Shown here: in pieces, positions 26,100 to 35,176 of the stretch
Numbering within the stretch: position 1 is the stretch's first letter
How the letters are laid out: each line of letters begins with the position of its first letter
DNA from: Streptomyces sp. NBC_01317
GTDB taxonomy: Bacteria > Actinomycetota > Actinomycetes > Streptomycetales > Streptomycetaceae
Length of the DNA stretch: 64,000 bases
NCBI RefSeq assembly: GCF_035961655.1
Contig: NZ_CP108393.1
Location: forward strand, 1,426,001-1,490,000
Reading direction: 5' to 3'
Position numbers and translations under genes: made by a program
Notes under the pieces: generated by a model
What the model saw: the letters and a program-made list of their open reading frames with translations, nothing else
What the model was told of the DNA's origin: nothing
The model's database searches: none

Positions 26100-26705
26100 C
26101 TGTGCCCGCGTGCAGGACTCCGCGGCCGCCCGGCTGGCGGCCCGCCTGTCCGTGACGGAGGGCCTTCCGCTGCCGGGCGCGACCCTGGCCATCGCGCGGA
26201 TCGGGTGCCGGATGTGACACGCCTGGGCAGGCCGCCCCCGGGCCGGCCGCCGGCGGATCGGTCGCCGCCGGACAGGTGGACGATGCCGGGGTCGGTCACC
26301 GCACGGCAGGTGGACGCTGAGCAGGGCGTCGCCGCCGGACAGACCGCCGCCGGGCCGGCCGCTACCGGATCGGTTGCCGCTGGGCGGACCGCCCCCCGGC
26401 CGGTCGTCGGCGGATCGGCTGCCGTCGAGCGGCTGGACGCCACCGGATCGAAGGCCGCCAGGCGGCTCGCCCTGGCCGAGTGCGTCACCGTCGCCGCGGT
26501 GGGTCCGGCCGCGGCGGCCCGGCTGTGGGGGCCGAGCTGCGGCTGCTGCTCGTCGGCGGCGGCGGCGAGGGTGAGGTCGGACCGGCAGGCGGCCGGGAAC
26601 GTGGCGTCGCACCCCCGGTGCGCCTTGGAGCGCGGGACGAGCGCACTCAGGGGCCGCGCCTCGTCGGGGCGGGCGTTCCGTATCCGCGCGCCCCGGCTGG
26701 AGACC
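26100..26705. other. Gene-free low-complexity stretch with degenerate repeats
   Basis: About 600 bp between the terminator and the end of the substrate-binding protein gene. It holds many imperfect copies of GGCGGATCGGTCGCCGCCGG-like and GCCGCCGGACAGGTGGACG-like words. Frames are open on both strands only because stops are rare at this GC. No recognisable domain or ribosome site is seen, so I call no gene. Confidence 0.55.
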
Positions 26706-26710
26706 TGGCT

Positions 26711-27982
26711 TCAGCCGCCCACCTGGAAGGACTCCGCCGCCTTCGCGACCTCGGCCGGGCGCACCACGCGCAGGCCGCCGGGGACCTTGTCGTCCGGCTT
26801 CATGATCACGGACTCGCGGGTGGACGGCGCGGCCGGGTCGGAGAAGTTGTGCGTGATGCCGAAGCCGCTCTGGTACGCGGTCACGGTGAGCAGCGCCTTG
26901 CCCACCCCCTCCCGCGTCAGGTCCTTCGCCGCGCAGGCCTTCTTGAGGACATCGCCGTAGACCTGCCCGGCGGTGTATCCGGCGACCACACCGTTGTCGA
27001 GCACGTCCTTGGGGTAGGCCGCCGCGTACTCCTTCGCGAGCTTCGCCGGTGCCGGTTCCGTGGAGCCGATGGGGAGGGTGGAGGAGGCGACGTAGTAGTC
27101 CTTCATCAGGGCGGGTCCGGCCGGGGTGGCGAGGAGTTGGGGCGCGAAGGCGGAGTTGTTCCCGATCACGGGCACCTGGAAGCCGGTGGCCGCGGCGACC
27201 CCGACGAGCGAGGCCGCCTGCCGGGGGCCCGCGCTGACGATCACCGCCTTGACGCCGGCCCGCTTGAGCGCGGCGACCTGCGCGGACATGTCGTTGTCCG
27301 TCGGCTTGATCTTCTGCTCGACGACGGTCAACCCGGCTTGCCGGGCGGCGTACTTGGACCCCACGAGCGCGTTCTCGCCGTAGTCGCCCTCGAAGTAGAC
27401 ATGGCCGATCTTGTCGCCCTTCGCGACGCGCTTCTCCGCGAGGAGGTAGTCGACGGCGTTGATGGTCTCGACGTCGTACGTGGCACCGATCACGCGGACG
27501 TACGGGCTGCCGAGGAGCGACGCCGACCACGCCTGCGGCAGCACAAGTCCCTTGTCCTGGCCGTCGATGCGCGGTTCGACGGCGGCGACGAACGGGGAGC
27601 CGATGAACTGGGCGAAGCCGAGGACGCCGGGGGCGAGTTCGGTGTACGCGGCGACGGCCTTCTGCGGGTCGTAGCCGTGGTCGCGCACGGTCAGCTCGAT
27701 CGTACGGCCGCAGATCCCGCCCGCCGCGTTGGTCTGCTTCGCCCACAACCGCTGGGCCTGGGTGACGCTCTTGCCGAGGGAGGCGTACACCCCGGTCATG
27801 TCGGTGAGCACGCCGAGCTTGATGGTCTTCGCGGTGACGCCGACCCCGGTACGTACTCCCCCGGCGTCCTCGCTCTTCGTGTCCTTCTCGCCGGCCTTGC
27901 CGCTGCATCCGGTGAGGGCGAGGGCCAGGGCGGCCAGGAGCGCGGCGCCACCCCTCAGGGTGTGACGGGCTGTTGGCTTCAT
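26711..27982 (-). CDS. Branched-chain amino-acid-type ABC transporter substrate-binding lipoprotein
   Basis: 423 residues. The N-terminus is a lipoprotein signal with lipobox LTGC near residue 25, so it is anchored to the outer face of the membrane. The body is a periplasmic-binding-protein type I fold (Leu/Ile/Val-binding): KLGVLTDMTGVYASLG, AAGGICGRTIELTVRDHGYDP, HVYFEGDYGENALVGSKYAA, VIVSAGPRQAASLVG. It delivers its ligand to LivH/LivM; the ligand could be an amino acid, amide or urea-like compound. Its ATG overlaps the livM stop by 4 bp, placing it last in a five-gene coupled operon, an unusual place for the binding protein. Confidence 0.9.
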   Translation of the reverse strand: MKPTARHTLRGGAALLAALALALTGCSGKAGEKDTKSEDAGGVRTGVGVTAKTIKLGVLTDMTGVYASLGKSVTQAQRLWAKQTNAAGGICGRTIELTVRDHGYDPQKAVAAYTELAPGVLGFAQFIGSPFVAAVEPRIDGQDKGLVLPQAWSASLLGSPYVRVIGATYDVETINAVDYLLAEKRVAKGDKIGHVYFEGDYGENALVGSKYAARQAGLTVVEQKIKPTDNDMSAQVAALKRAGVKAVIVSAGPRQAASLVGVAAATGFQVPVIGNNSAFAPQLLATPAGPALMKDYYVASSTLPIGSTEPAPAKLAKEYAAAYPKDVLDNGVVAGYTAGQVYGDVLKKACAAKDLTREGVGKALLTVTAYQSGFGITHNFSDPAAPSTRESVIMKPDDKVPGGLRVVRPAEVAKAAESFQVGG

Positions 27983-29133
27983 GTCTTCTCCCGTGAGGAC
28001 CGTGGGGACAGAGTCGGGCGGGTGAGACCGCCGGGCAGGAACAGGACCACCGCGACGATCGCGGCGCCGTACAGGTAGCGGGAGGCCTCGCCGGGGGCGA
28101 GGCCTCCGGTGCCGGGGTCGGAGACCAGCGGCAGGCTGTCGCTGTAGTGGGTGAGGAGCTGGGGCAGCAGGGAGACGAAGGCGGCGCCGACGACGGCGCC
28201 CGCGACGGTCCCGAGCCCGCCGATGACGATCATCGCCAGGTATTCGAGGGCGAGGACCATGCCGAAGTAGTCGGGCACGGTGCGTTGGAAGAGCAGGGCG
28301 AGCAGGACGCCCGCGAGGCCCGCGTACATCGAGGACAGGACGAAGACGGCGGCGCGGTAGCGGGCCACCGGCACGCCCATCACCCCGGCGGCGACGCGGT
28401 GGTCGCGGATGGCGTTCATGGCCCGTCCCGGCCGTCCGCGCAGCACGCCGCGGGCGAAGAGGCCGCCCGCGAGGAGGGCGGCGAGGCCCACGTACCAGAG
28501 TTTCTCCGAGGAGTGGAAGGGGACGGCCGCCACGACGGTCTCGGTGTCGTCGAAGGTCACGCCGAAGAGGGAGAGCGGTGGGACGGCACGTCCGTTGAAC
28601 CCCCCGGTCAGGTCACCGGCGTTGAAGAGGAGGTGCTGGCCGATGAAGATCAGGGCGAGGGTGGCGATGCCCAGGTAGGCACCGCGCAGCCGGCCCGCGA
28701 TGGGGCTGAACAAGCCGCCGGCCACGCCCGCGAGGAGCACGGCGAGGACGGCGGCCAGCCAGGTGGGCAGACCGAGGCCGACAAGGCGGTGGCCGTTCTC
28801 GGCGCGGCCGTCACCGGCGAAGAGGCAGTAGCCGTACGCGCCTACGGCGAGGAAGAAGGCGTGCCCCATGGAGAGTTGGCCGGTGGCGCCGGTGAGGAGG
28901 TTGAGGCCGATGGCGCCGATCGCGGCGGCCATCGCGAAGAGGCCGGCCTGGAGCCAGAAGCGGTCGGCGTAGAAGGGGAGGGCGAGGAGGACGAGGGTGG
29001 TGGCGGTCCACAGGTAGGGGCGCGGGCCGGCGGGGAGGCGCTTGAGCCTGAGTCGGCCGGCGCGGCCGGGTCGGCCGGATCGCCCGTTGAGGACGGACTT
29101 TGACGTGGTGTCAGAGGATTGGACGTCAGACAC
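27979..29133 (-). CDS. livM: ABC transporter permease, LivM type
   Basis: 384 residues with about nine to ten hydrophobic helices after a basic N-terminal tail. Family blocks: NLLTGATGQLSMGHAFFLAVGAY, the AYLGIATLALIFIG region, and the cytoplasmic coupling loop GRPGRAMNAIRDHRVAAGVMGV with the EAA-like RAMNAIRD element. It pairs with LivH to form the membrane channel. Start overlaps the livH stop by 8 bp and its stop overlaps the binding-protein start by 4 bp. Confidence 0.9.
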   Translation of the reverse strand: MSDVQSSDTTSKSVLNGRSGRPGRAGRLRLKRLPAGPRPYLWTATTLVLLALPFYADRFWLQAGLFAMAAAIGAIGLNLLTGATGQLSMGHAFFLAVGAYGYCLFAGDGRAENGHRLVGLGLPTWLAAVLAVLLAGVAGGLFSPIAGRLRGAYLGIATLALIFIGQHLLFNAGDLTGGFNGRAVPPLSLFGVTFDDTETVVAAVPFHSSEKLWYVGLAALLAGGLFARGVLRGRPGRAMNAIRDHRVAAGVMGVPVARYRAAVFVLSSMYAGLAGVLLALLFQRTVPDYFGMVLALEYLAMIVIGGLGTVAGAVVGAAFVSLLPQLLTHYSDSLPLVSDPGTGGLAPGEASRYLYGAAIVAVVLFLPGGLTRPTLSPRSSREKT

Positions 29134-30016
29134 GGGCCGGCTCCTTCGTGCCGAAGAGACCGGCGGGCCGGACGAGGAGGACCGCGACCATCACGAGATA
29201 GGGCGCGAGGTCGCCGATCCCGCGTCCCAGGAAGGCCAGATCGCTCTGGTAGCCGGTGGCGAGTGATTCGGTGACGCCGACGATCAGTCCGCCCGCCAGG
29301 GCGCCGGTGGTCGAGTCGAGGCCGCCGAGGATGGCCGCGGGGAAGGCCTTGAGGGCGGCGAGGGAGGTGGCACGTTCGAGGCCGGGGGTCGGGAAGACGG
29401 TGAGGAACAGCGCGGCGACGGCGGCGAGGGCCCCGGCGACCGCCCACGCGGAGAGCGAGACCCGGCCGAGCCGTACGCCCATCAGCGCGGCGGTGGTCGG
29501 GTTCTCGGCCGCCGCGCGCATGGCCACACCCCAGGTGGTGTACCGGAAGGCGAGCAGGAACGCCGTGATCAGCAGCGCGGCGGCGACAAACGCGGCCACC
29601 CGCGTCTGGGCGAGGGTGACCCCGCCGAAGGTGAGGACACGGTCGCCCCAGGGGTCGCCGAGCGCGAGCACGTCCGTGCCGAGGCGGCGGGTGAGTTCGG
29701 TGGTCAGCAGGATGTCGACGCCGATGGTGACGATGGCGAGGACGCTGTGGTCGGAGCCCCGGTAACGGCGCATCACCAGGAACTCGACGGCGGAGCCGAC
29801 CACCGCCGCGCCCGCGACGCCGAGGGCGAGCGCGGGCCAGAAGCCCAGGTCGTCGTGGAGGACGGCGGTGAGGTAGCCGCCCGCCAGGAGGAGCGAGGCG
29901 TGGGCGAAGTTGACGACCTCGGTGGCCTTGAAGATGACCACGAAGCCGAGGGCGATCAGGGCGTAGACGGAGCCCATGGACAGGCCGCCGAGAAGGAGTT
30001 CGATGAAGGTGGTCAC
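29126..30016 (-). CDS. livH: ABC transporter permease, LivH type
   Basis: 296 residues from GTG 30016, overlapping the livG stop by 4 bp. About eight membrane helices. LivH marks: GLSMGSVYALIALGFVVIFKATEVVNFAHAS cut here into its two halves GSVYALIALGFVVIFK and TEVVNFAHAS, the coupling loop GVAMRAAAENPTTAALMGV, and the C-terminal LGGLDSTTGALAGGLIVG. It is the second channel subunit of the same importer. Confidence 0.9.
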   Translation of the reverse strand: MTTFIELLLGGLSMGSVYALIALGFVVIFKATEVVNFAHASLLLAGGYLTAVLHDDLGFWPALALGVAGAAVVGSAVEFLVMRRYRGSDHSVLAIVTIGVDILLTTELTRRLGTDVLALGDPWGDRVLTFGGVTLAQTRVAAFVAAALLITAFLLAFRYTTWGVAMRAAAENPTTAALMGVRLGRVSLSAWAVAGALAAVAALFLTVFPTPGLERATSLAALKAFPAAILGGLDSTTGALAGGLIVGVTESLATGYQSDLAFLGRGIGDLAPYLVMVAVLLVRPAGLFGTKEPARV

Positions 30017-31704
30017 GGCGTCGGCTCCTGCTCGGCGGGGTCGGGCGCGGCGTCGGCGTCGGCGTCGGCGCCCAGGTAGGCGCGTACGACGGCGGGATCG
30101 TTCTGTACGCGCGCGGGCGGGCCACTCGCGATCCCGCGGCCGAAGTCGAGGACGGTCACCGTGTCGGCGAGCCGCATCACCACCCCCATGTCGTGTTCGA
30201 CCAGAACGATCGAGATGCCGAGGCTGTCACGCACCCCGGAGACGACGGCGGCCGTGCGCCGCCGTTCGTCGGCCGTCATCCCGGCGACGGGCTCGTCCAG
30301 GAGGAGCACGCGGGGCTCCATGCAGAGCGCGCGGCCCAGTTCGACGAGTTTCTGTTTGCCGTACGGGAGGGTCCCGGCCGGGCGGTCGAGGTCGTCGGCG
30401 AGCCCGACGAACTCGGCGATCTCGGCGACCCTGGCCCGGTGGCGCCGGGCCTCCCGCGCGGCGGAGGGCAGCCCGAGCCCGGTGGCGAGGAAACCGGCGC
30501 GGGTGAGCCGGTGGCGGCCGAGCAGCAGGCTGTCGGCGACGGTGGCGTGCGGGGGCAGGGCGAGGTTCTGGAACGTACGGGCGATGCCAAGCGCGGCGAT
30601 CCGGTGCGGGGCGAGCCCGGTCAGCTCGGTGTCACCGAGGCGAACGCTCCCCGCCGTGGCCCGGTAGACGCCGGAAAGGACGTTGAAGCAGGTGGACTTG
30701 CCCGCGCCGTTGGGCCCGATGACGGCGTGCACACTGCCGGGCTCGACGGTGAAGGAGACGGCGTCGAGGGCGGTGAGCCCGGCGAAGCGGACGGTGAGGT
30801 CGGTGAGGGTGAGGGTGGGGGGCGCTTCGGCGGAGAGAGGGCGGGACCGCTCGGAGGGCGGTCCGCCGGGCGGATCACCGCCGCCGGGGCCGCCGGCGGA
30901 CGGGCCGCCGGCGGACGGGCCGCCCACGCGGGGGCCACGCCACGAGCCACCACGCGCCGCGGCCCAGCGCCGCCCGCTGCCCCGTGTCTCGGCGCGCCCG
31001 GGCTCCGGCGTGCCACCCGGCGTCGTGGTGCCACCCGGCGTGGGAGCGCCTGGCGACGGGTCCCCCTGCATCGGCGTGCCATCCGGTGCCGCGCCACCCG
31101 GCGTAGGAGCGCCCGGCCTCGGGTCACCCGGCGACGGCTCGCGCGGGGGCTGACCGCCACCCGGCGTGGGAGCCCCCGCCATCGGGTCGCCCGGGGTGGG
31201 GCCACCACCCAGCGCCGCGCCACACGGCGCAGGAGCACCCGGGGTCGAATCCCCCGGCGACGGATCCCACGACGACAGGTCGCCCTGGACCGGATCGCCT
31301 TGGGTGCGACTGCCACCCAACGTCGCACCGCCCGGCGCGGAAACACCCGGCGATGGATCACCCAGCCCCGGGTCACCCGGCGACGGCTCGCGCGGGGGCT
31401 GACCGCCACCCGGCGTGGGAACCCCCACCATCGGGTCGCCCGGCGCGGAAACACCGGGCGATGGATCGCCCGGGGCAGGACTCCCCTTCCGTGTCGCGTC
31501 GGCCGACCTGGAAACGCCCGGCGTCAGGTCGCTCGGCGTGGGAACGCCCCGAGTCGGGGCGCCCGGCCGCGGAGCACCCGGCATCGGGGCGGCCCGCGTC
31601 GTGTCGCCCGGCACCGCACCGCCCGGTACCGCGCCGCGCCGCGTCTCGCCTCCCGGCATCGCATCGGCCGGCATCCCGCCGCCCGGCCAGGGGGTCGCGC
31701 TCAC
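30013..31704 (-). CDS. livG: ABC transporter ATP-binding protein LivG with long repetitive N-terminal extension
   Basis: 563 residues from GTG 31704, chosen because it overlaps the livF TGA as GTGA, matching the 4-8 bp overlaps at every other junction of the operon. Residues about 296-563 are a complete LivG-type ATPase: Walker A GPNGAGKST, IARTFQN (Q-loop), YGKQKLVELGRAL (signature), VLLLDEPVAGM (Walker B), VEHDM (H-loop). Residues 1-295 are an extension rich in Gly, Pro, Ser and Thr, built from loose five-residue G-x-P-x-P repeats, including a 52-bp exact in-frame duplication. Such an extension is not normal for LivG (about 255-290 residues). A later start would remove it, but no ribosome site or start codon is visible directly before the ATPase domain. 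Confidence 0.8.
   Translation of the reverse strand: MSATPWPGGGMPADAMPGGETRRGAVPGGAVPGDTTRAAPMPGAPRPGAPTRGVPTPSDLTPGVSRSADATRKGSPAPGDPSPGVSAPGDPMVGVPTPGGGQPPREPSPGDPGLGDPSPGVSAPGGATLGGSRTQGDPVQGDLSSWDPSPGDSTPGAPAPCGAALGGGPTPGDPMAGAPTPGGGQPPREPSPGDPRPGAPTPGGAAPDGTPMQGDPSPGAPTPGGTTTPGGTPEPGRAETRGSGRRWAAARGGSWRGPRVGGPSAGGPSAGGPGGGDPPGGPPSERSRPLSAEAPPTLTLTDLTVRFAGLTALDAVSFTVEPGSVHAVIGPNGAGKSTCFNVLSGVYRATAGSVRLGDTELTGLAPHRIAALGIARTFQNLALPPHATVADSLLLGRHRLTRAGFLATGLGLPSAAREARRHRARVAEIAEFVGLADDLDRPAGTLPYGKQKLVELGRALCMEPRVLLLDEPVAGMTADERRRTAAVVSGVRDSLGISIVLVEHDMGVVMRLADTVTVLDFGRGIASGPPARVQNDPAVVRAYLGADADADAAPDPAEQEPTP
30900..31680. repeat. 15-bp-periodic repeat tract with a 52-bp exact duplication
   Basis: On the plus strand units such as TCACCCGGCGACGGC recur at 15-bp spacing with drift. 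The block 31120-31171 is repeated exactly at 31369-31420, 249 bp (83 codons) away, and the similarity extends about 25 bp further with a few mismatches. It encodes the pentapeptide-like region at the start of LivG. All six frames are largely open here. Confidence 0.85.
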
Positions 31705-32501
31705 GCCGTCCACCGCCTCAGGGTCGGGGCCGAAGCGCCCGCGCGCGCCGCGTCGGCCGCTGCCGTTTCGTCGGTCACGCCGAGGTAGCGGCGCCTCACC
31801 TCGTCCGACGCCGTCAGGGCCGCCGCGGTGCCTTGGAGGGTGACCTCGCCGACCTCCAGGACGTAGGCCGTCGAGGCCAGCCGTAGGGCGATCGCGGCGT
31901 TCTGTTCCACCAGGAGGACCGACGTGCCGGTGGTGTTGATCTCCTGGACCGTCTCCGCGATCCGTGCGGCCATCAGCGGGGCCAGTCCCAGCGACGGCTC
32001 GTCCAGGAGCAGCAGCTTCGGTCGGGCCATCAACGCCCGGCCCAGCGCCAGCATTTGCTGTTCGCCGCCGGAGAGGAGTCCGGCTCGTTGGTGCGCGCGG
32101 TCCGCGAGTACGGGGAACAGCTCCCGTACCCGCGCCAGGCTCCGCGCGCTCTCCTTGCGGCCGCCCCGCGCCCCCAGCGCGCCCGCCCGCAGGTTGTCCG
32201 CGACCGTCATCCGGGCGAACACCTGCCGCCCCTCCGGTACGTGGACCACCCCCGCGGCCACCACCCGGGCCGGCGCGAGCCCGTCCAGCGGGCGGCCGTC
32301 GAACCGGACCGTGCCCGCGCCCGCCCGCCCCCGGTGGAACCCCAGGGTGCGTGAAATGGCGCGCAGCAGCGTGGACTTGCCCGCGCCGTTCCCACCGAGC
32401 ACGGCGACGATCCGGCCGGGCGGCACGTCGAGGGAGACCTCGCGCAGTGCCCGCACCGGACCGTAACCGACGGACAGCGCACGCACTTCGAGCGCGGTCA
32501 T
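31701..32501 (-). CDS. livF: ABC transporter ATP-binding protein LivF
   Basis: 266 residues from ATG 32501, set by GGAGG 8 bp upstream. ATPase motifs: Walker A GGNGAGKST, LSGGEQQMLALGRAL (signature), LLLLDEPSLGL (Walker B), VEQNAAIAL (H-loop). The EGRQVFARMTVADNL block marks LivF. It is the first gene of livF-G-H-M-binding protein, all overlapping by 4-8 bp, so the operon is translationally coupled from here. The C-terminal 30 residues are an Ala-rich tail. Confidence 0.92.
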   Translation of the reverse strand: MTALEVRALSVGYGPVRALREVSLDVPPGRIVAVLGGNGAGKSTLLRAISRTLGFHRGRAGAGTVRFDGRPLDGLAPARVVAAGVVHVPEGRQVFARMTVADNLRAGALGARGGRKESARSLARVRELFPVLADRAHQRAGLLSGGEQQMLALGRALMARPKLLLLDEPSLGLAPLMAARIAETVQEINTTGTSVLLVEQNAAIALRLASTAYVLEVGEVTLQGTAAALTASDEVRRRYLGVTDETAAADAARAGASAPTLRRWTA

Positions 32502-32632
32502 CCCAGGGCCTCCGTTCCTCCGGGCCGCCCGGGGGCGGCCGTCCGTCCGGAGCCACACCACAACACCGGGCGGTGGCAGCGTCCACGACGCCGGGCGCAA
32601 TCGCTGCCGATGACCAGCGGCGCACCGTCCGC

Positions 32633-32650
32633 GTTGTGCACGCGCACAAC
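32633..32650 (+). promoter_or_regulatory. 18-bp dyad in the livF-pucR divergent region
   Basis: GTTGTGC (32633-32639) and GCACAAC (32644-32650) are perfect complements with a 4-bp spacer. A further CACAAC half-site is at 32559-32564, followed by the same CACC. The sites lie in the 205 bp between the divergent livF and PucR-type genes and are a good candidate operator for the regulator. Confidence 0.5.
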
Positions 32651-32706
32651 ACCCGAGGACCGTCCAAAGGGTCTTCGGCCGGGGGGCTGTCCCGCCGGGG
32701 CCGTCG

Positions 32707-33924
32707 ATGGCATCCTCACCAGCCATGGGTGGCCACCGAGCGCGTACCGATCGCGAGTGGTCCGTTCTGGCGAGCGCCTCGCGCGCGCTGCTGGACCGGG
32801 TACCACGCCTCACCGACCAGCTGATCGAGGAACTGCGCGCGCATTCCGTCCAGTTCGACCTCGCCGTGCCGCGCGACGAGCACTGGCAGCAGATCGACCG
32901 GGCCATGCGGTACGGAATCGAGGCGATCACCGCGCCGCGCGACGCGCCCCGGCCCGACCTGGAGTACGCCAGGGCCCTGGGCCGGCGCCGGGCCGAGCAG
33001 GGGTTGGCGCTCGACCTCCTCCTGCACGCCTACCGGCACGCGGGCTATCTCGTCTGGGACGAACTGCTGCGGATCGTCGGCGAACAGGACCCGGCGGACC
33101 TGCCGTTACTGGTGCACACGGCGTCCCACATGTGGTCGGGGGTGGACGTCCAGGCGACCGCCGTGGCGGAGGCGTACCGGACAACGGAGCGGGAGATGCA
33201 CCGACGCAGTGACGAACGGGTCCAGGCGTTGCTGGACGCGCTGCTGGAGGGCCGGCCCTCGCCGGGCCTCGCGGCTCGCGCGGCGGCGGGTCTCGATCTG
33301 CCCGAGCAGGGGCGGTACGCGGTGGTGGTGGTCCGGGTCGAACGGCAGGGCGGGCGCGAGCCGTTCGAGCGGATCACCGCGGCGGAGGGCATGCGGTTCT
33401 TCTGGCGGATGCGCGCCGACTGCGAGATCGCGGTGGTGGCGCTGGAACCGGACGCGGGACTCGCCGAGCTGGCCGAGGAGTTGAGCCGGCCCTGTCCCGG
33501 GCCCGGTGGGATCAGCCCGGTGGTGGAGAGCCTCGCCGAGCTGGGCCTGGCACGGAGGCTGGCCGAGACGGCGTTGCGAACGATCGCCCCCGGCTCTCAG
33601 CTGATGGTCCGTCTGGACTCCTGTCTGCCGACCGCGTTGGTGGTCGGCCAGCCGGAGCTGGCCGCCCGGCTGATCGCGGACGTCTTCGGCCCGCTGCTCG
33701 AACTCGACCCGTCCGACCGGGCCGTACTGCTGGAGACGCTGGACGCCTGGCTGGAGTACGGCGGTTCGGCGGGGCGGGCGGCCACCCGGCTGTACTGCCA
33801 CCGCAACACGGTGTTCAACCGGCTGCGCCGGCTGGAACACCTCACGTCCCGTTCGCTGTCCCGGCCCCGGGACCTGATCGAGATGACCCTGGCCCTGGAC
33901 GCCTTCCGGCTGACACCGGGGTGA
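32707..33924 (+). CDS. PucR/CdaR-family transcriptional regulator
   Basis: 405 residues from ATG 32707; ATG 32725 is an alternative. The N-terminal half is an RsbRD-like helical domain (VPRLTDQLIEELRAH...EYARALGRRRAEQGLALDLLLHAYRHAG split across residues 30-120). The middle is a GGDEF-like CdaR segment. The C-terminal PucR HTH (about 345-400) reads AATRLYCHRNTVFNRLRRLE. Such proteins usually activate adjacent catabolic or transport genes. It is divergent from the liv operon, with a strong dyad between, which makes control of that importer the simplest reading. Confidence 0.88.
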   Translation: MASSPAMGGHRARTDREWSVLASASRALLDRVPRLTDQLIEELRAHSVQFDLAVPRDEHWQQIDRAMRYGIEAITAPRDAPRPDLEYARALGRRRAEQGLALDLLLHAYRHAGYLVWDELLRIVGEQDPADLPLLVHTASHMWSGVDVQATAVAEAYRTTEREMHRRSDERVQALLDALLEGRPSPGLAARAAAGLDLPEQGRYAVVVVRVERQGGREPFERITAAEGMRFFWRMRADCEIAVVALEPDAGLAELAEELSRPCPGPGGISPVVESLAELGLARRLAETALRTIAPGSQLMVRLDSCLPTALVVGQPELAARLIADVFGPLLELDPSDRAVLLETLDAWLEYGGSAGRAATRLYCHRNTVFNRLRRLEHLTSRSLSRPRDLIEMTLALDAFRLTPG

Positions 33925-33961
33925 CGAACAGTCAGAGGTTCGGCCCGGGGAGGACCATCAC

Positions 33962-35140
33962 TCAGCGGCGGGCCATGTAGAGCTGGAACGCCTTGTGCAG
34001 GAGCCTGTTGAGCGGGAAGTCCCACTCGCCCAAGTACTCGGCGGCCTCGCCGCCCGTACCCGCCTTGAAACGCAGCAGTCCCAGCAGATGGTTGCTCTCG
34101 TCAAGGGTGTCGGTGATGCCGCGCAGGTCGTAGACGCGCGCCCCGTCCGCGTGTGCGTCGCTCAACATCCGCCACTGGACGGCGTTGTTGGGCTGCACCT
34201 CGCGGCGGCGGGAGGTGGAGGCGCCGTACGAGTACCAGACGTGGTCGCCGACGGTGAGCATCGTGGCGGCGGACAGGATCTCGCCGTCGTGGTGGGCGAG
34301 GTAGAGCCGCATGCGGTCGGGGTCCTCGGCGGTGAGCGCGGTCCACATGCGTTCGAAGTACGGCAGCGGCCGGGGCAGGAACCGGTCGCGTTCGGCGGTC
34401 TCCCGGTACAGCGTGTAAAAGGCCGGCAGGTCTTCGTAACCGCCTCGGACGACCTTGACCCCGGCCTTCTCGGCCTTCTTGATGTTGCGGCGCCACTGCT
34501 GGTTGAAGCCCTGCCGGATCTCCTCCAGCGACCGTCCTTCGAGCGGGACCTGGAAGACGTACCGGGGCTGTCCGGCGGCGAATCCGTCCCCGGCCGGGTC
34601 CTCGCCCTGCCGCCAGCCCAGCTCGCGCAGCCGGTCGGCGACCCGCAGGGCGCGTGGGTCGGTGGTGGTGGCCGTGACGTCCCGCAGCCGGTGCGCGGCC
34701 GGGTCGGCGACGGCCGCCTTGAGCGCCTCCGCGTCCCAGCGGCGCGCGACGACCGGCGGGCCCATCTTCACCGAGAAGGCGCCCCGGGACTTGAGGTGGG
34801 CGAGCATCGGGGTGAGCCAGGCGGCCAGGTCGGCGGCGTACCAGTCGATGACGGGGCCCTCGGGCAGATAGGCCAGGTACCGCTTGATCCTCGGCACCGG
34901 ACGGTAGAGGACCAGCCCCGCCCCGGCCATCCGCCCGGCGCCGCGCGCCTCGCCGGGGCCGCCGGTGTACGCCCCGCCGGGGCGGTCGCCGCCCTCGAAC
35001 CAGCCGACGCTCTCCGCCCGCCAGTCCGGCTTGACGTCTCCCCAGGACGGGACCTGCATATGGCTGGCGGAGGGTCTGGCGCGGACGAAGGCCAGGTGCT
35101 CCTCGCGGGTGATCGTCCTCAGTCGGTAGCTGATGCTCAT
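33962..35140 (-). CDS. FemAB-family peptidyltransferase (peptidoglycan bridge type)
   Basis: 392 residues from ATG 35140. FemABX-type acetyltransferase blocks: AYLPEGPVIDW, FNQQWRRNIKKAEKAGVKV (the conserved helix that binds tRNA or substrate), a second GNAT half with ILSAATMLTVGDHVWYSYGAS, and the C-terminal YDLRGITDTLDESNHLLGLLRFKAGTG cut here as YDLRGITDTL and LLRFKAGTG. FemX-like enzymes add the first amino acid (Gly in Streptomyces) from tRNA to the lipid II stem lysine/DAP. Whether this is the essential FemX or a resistance/amino-acyl paralog cannot be said. Confidence 0.87.
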   Translation of the reverse strand: MSISYRLRTITREEHLAFVRARPSASHMQVPSWGDVKPDWRAESVGWFEGGDRPGGAYTGGPGEARGAGRMAGAGLVLYRPVPRIKRYLAYLPEGPVIDWYAADLAAWLTPMLAHLKSRGAFSVKMGPPVVARRWDAEALKAAVADPAAHRLRDVTATTTDPRALRVADRLRELGWRQGEDPAGDGFAAGQPRYVFQVPLEGRSLEEIRQGFNQQWRRNIKKAEKAGVKVVRGGYEDLPAFYTLYRETAERDRFLPRPLPYFERMWTALTAEDPDRMRLYLAHHDGEILSAATMLTVGDHVWYSYGASTSRRREVQPNNAVQWRMLSDAHADGARVYDLRGITDTLDESNHLLGLLRFKAGTGGEAAEYLGEWDFPLNRLLHKAFQLYMARR

Positions 35141-35176
35141 GGTCCAGTCATACGTGCCGTACGGGCCGGGGCGGAG

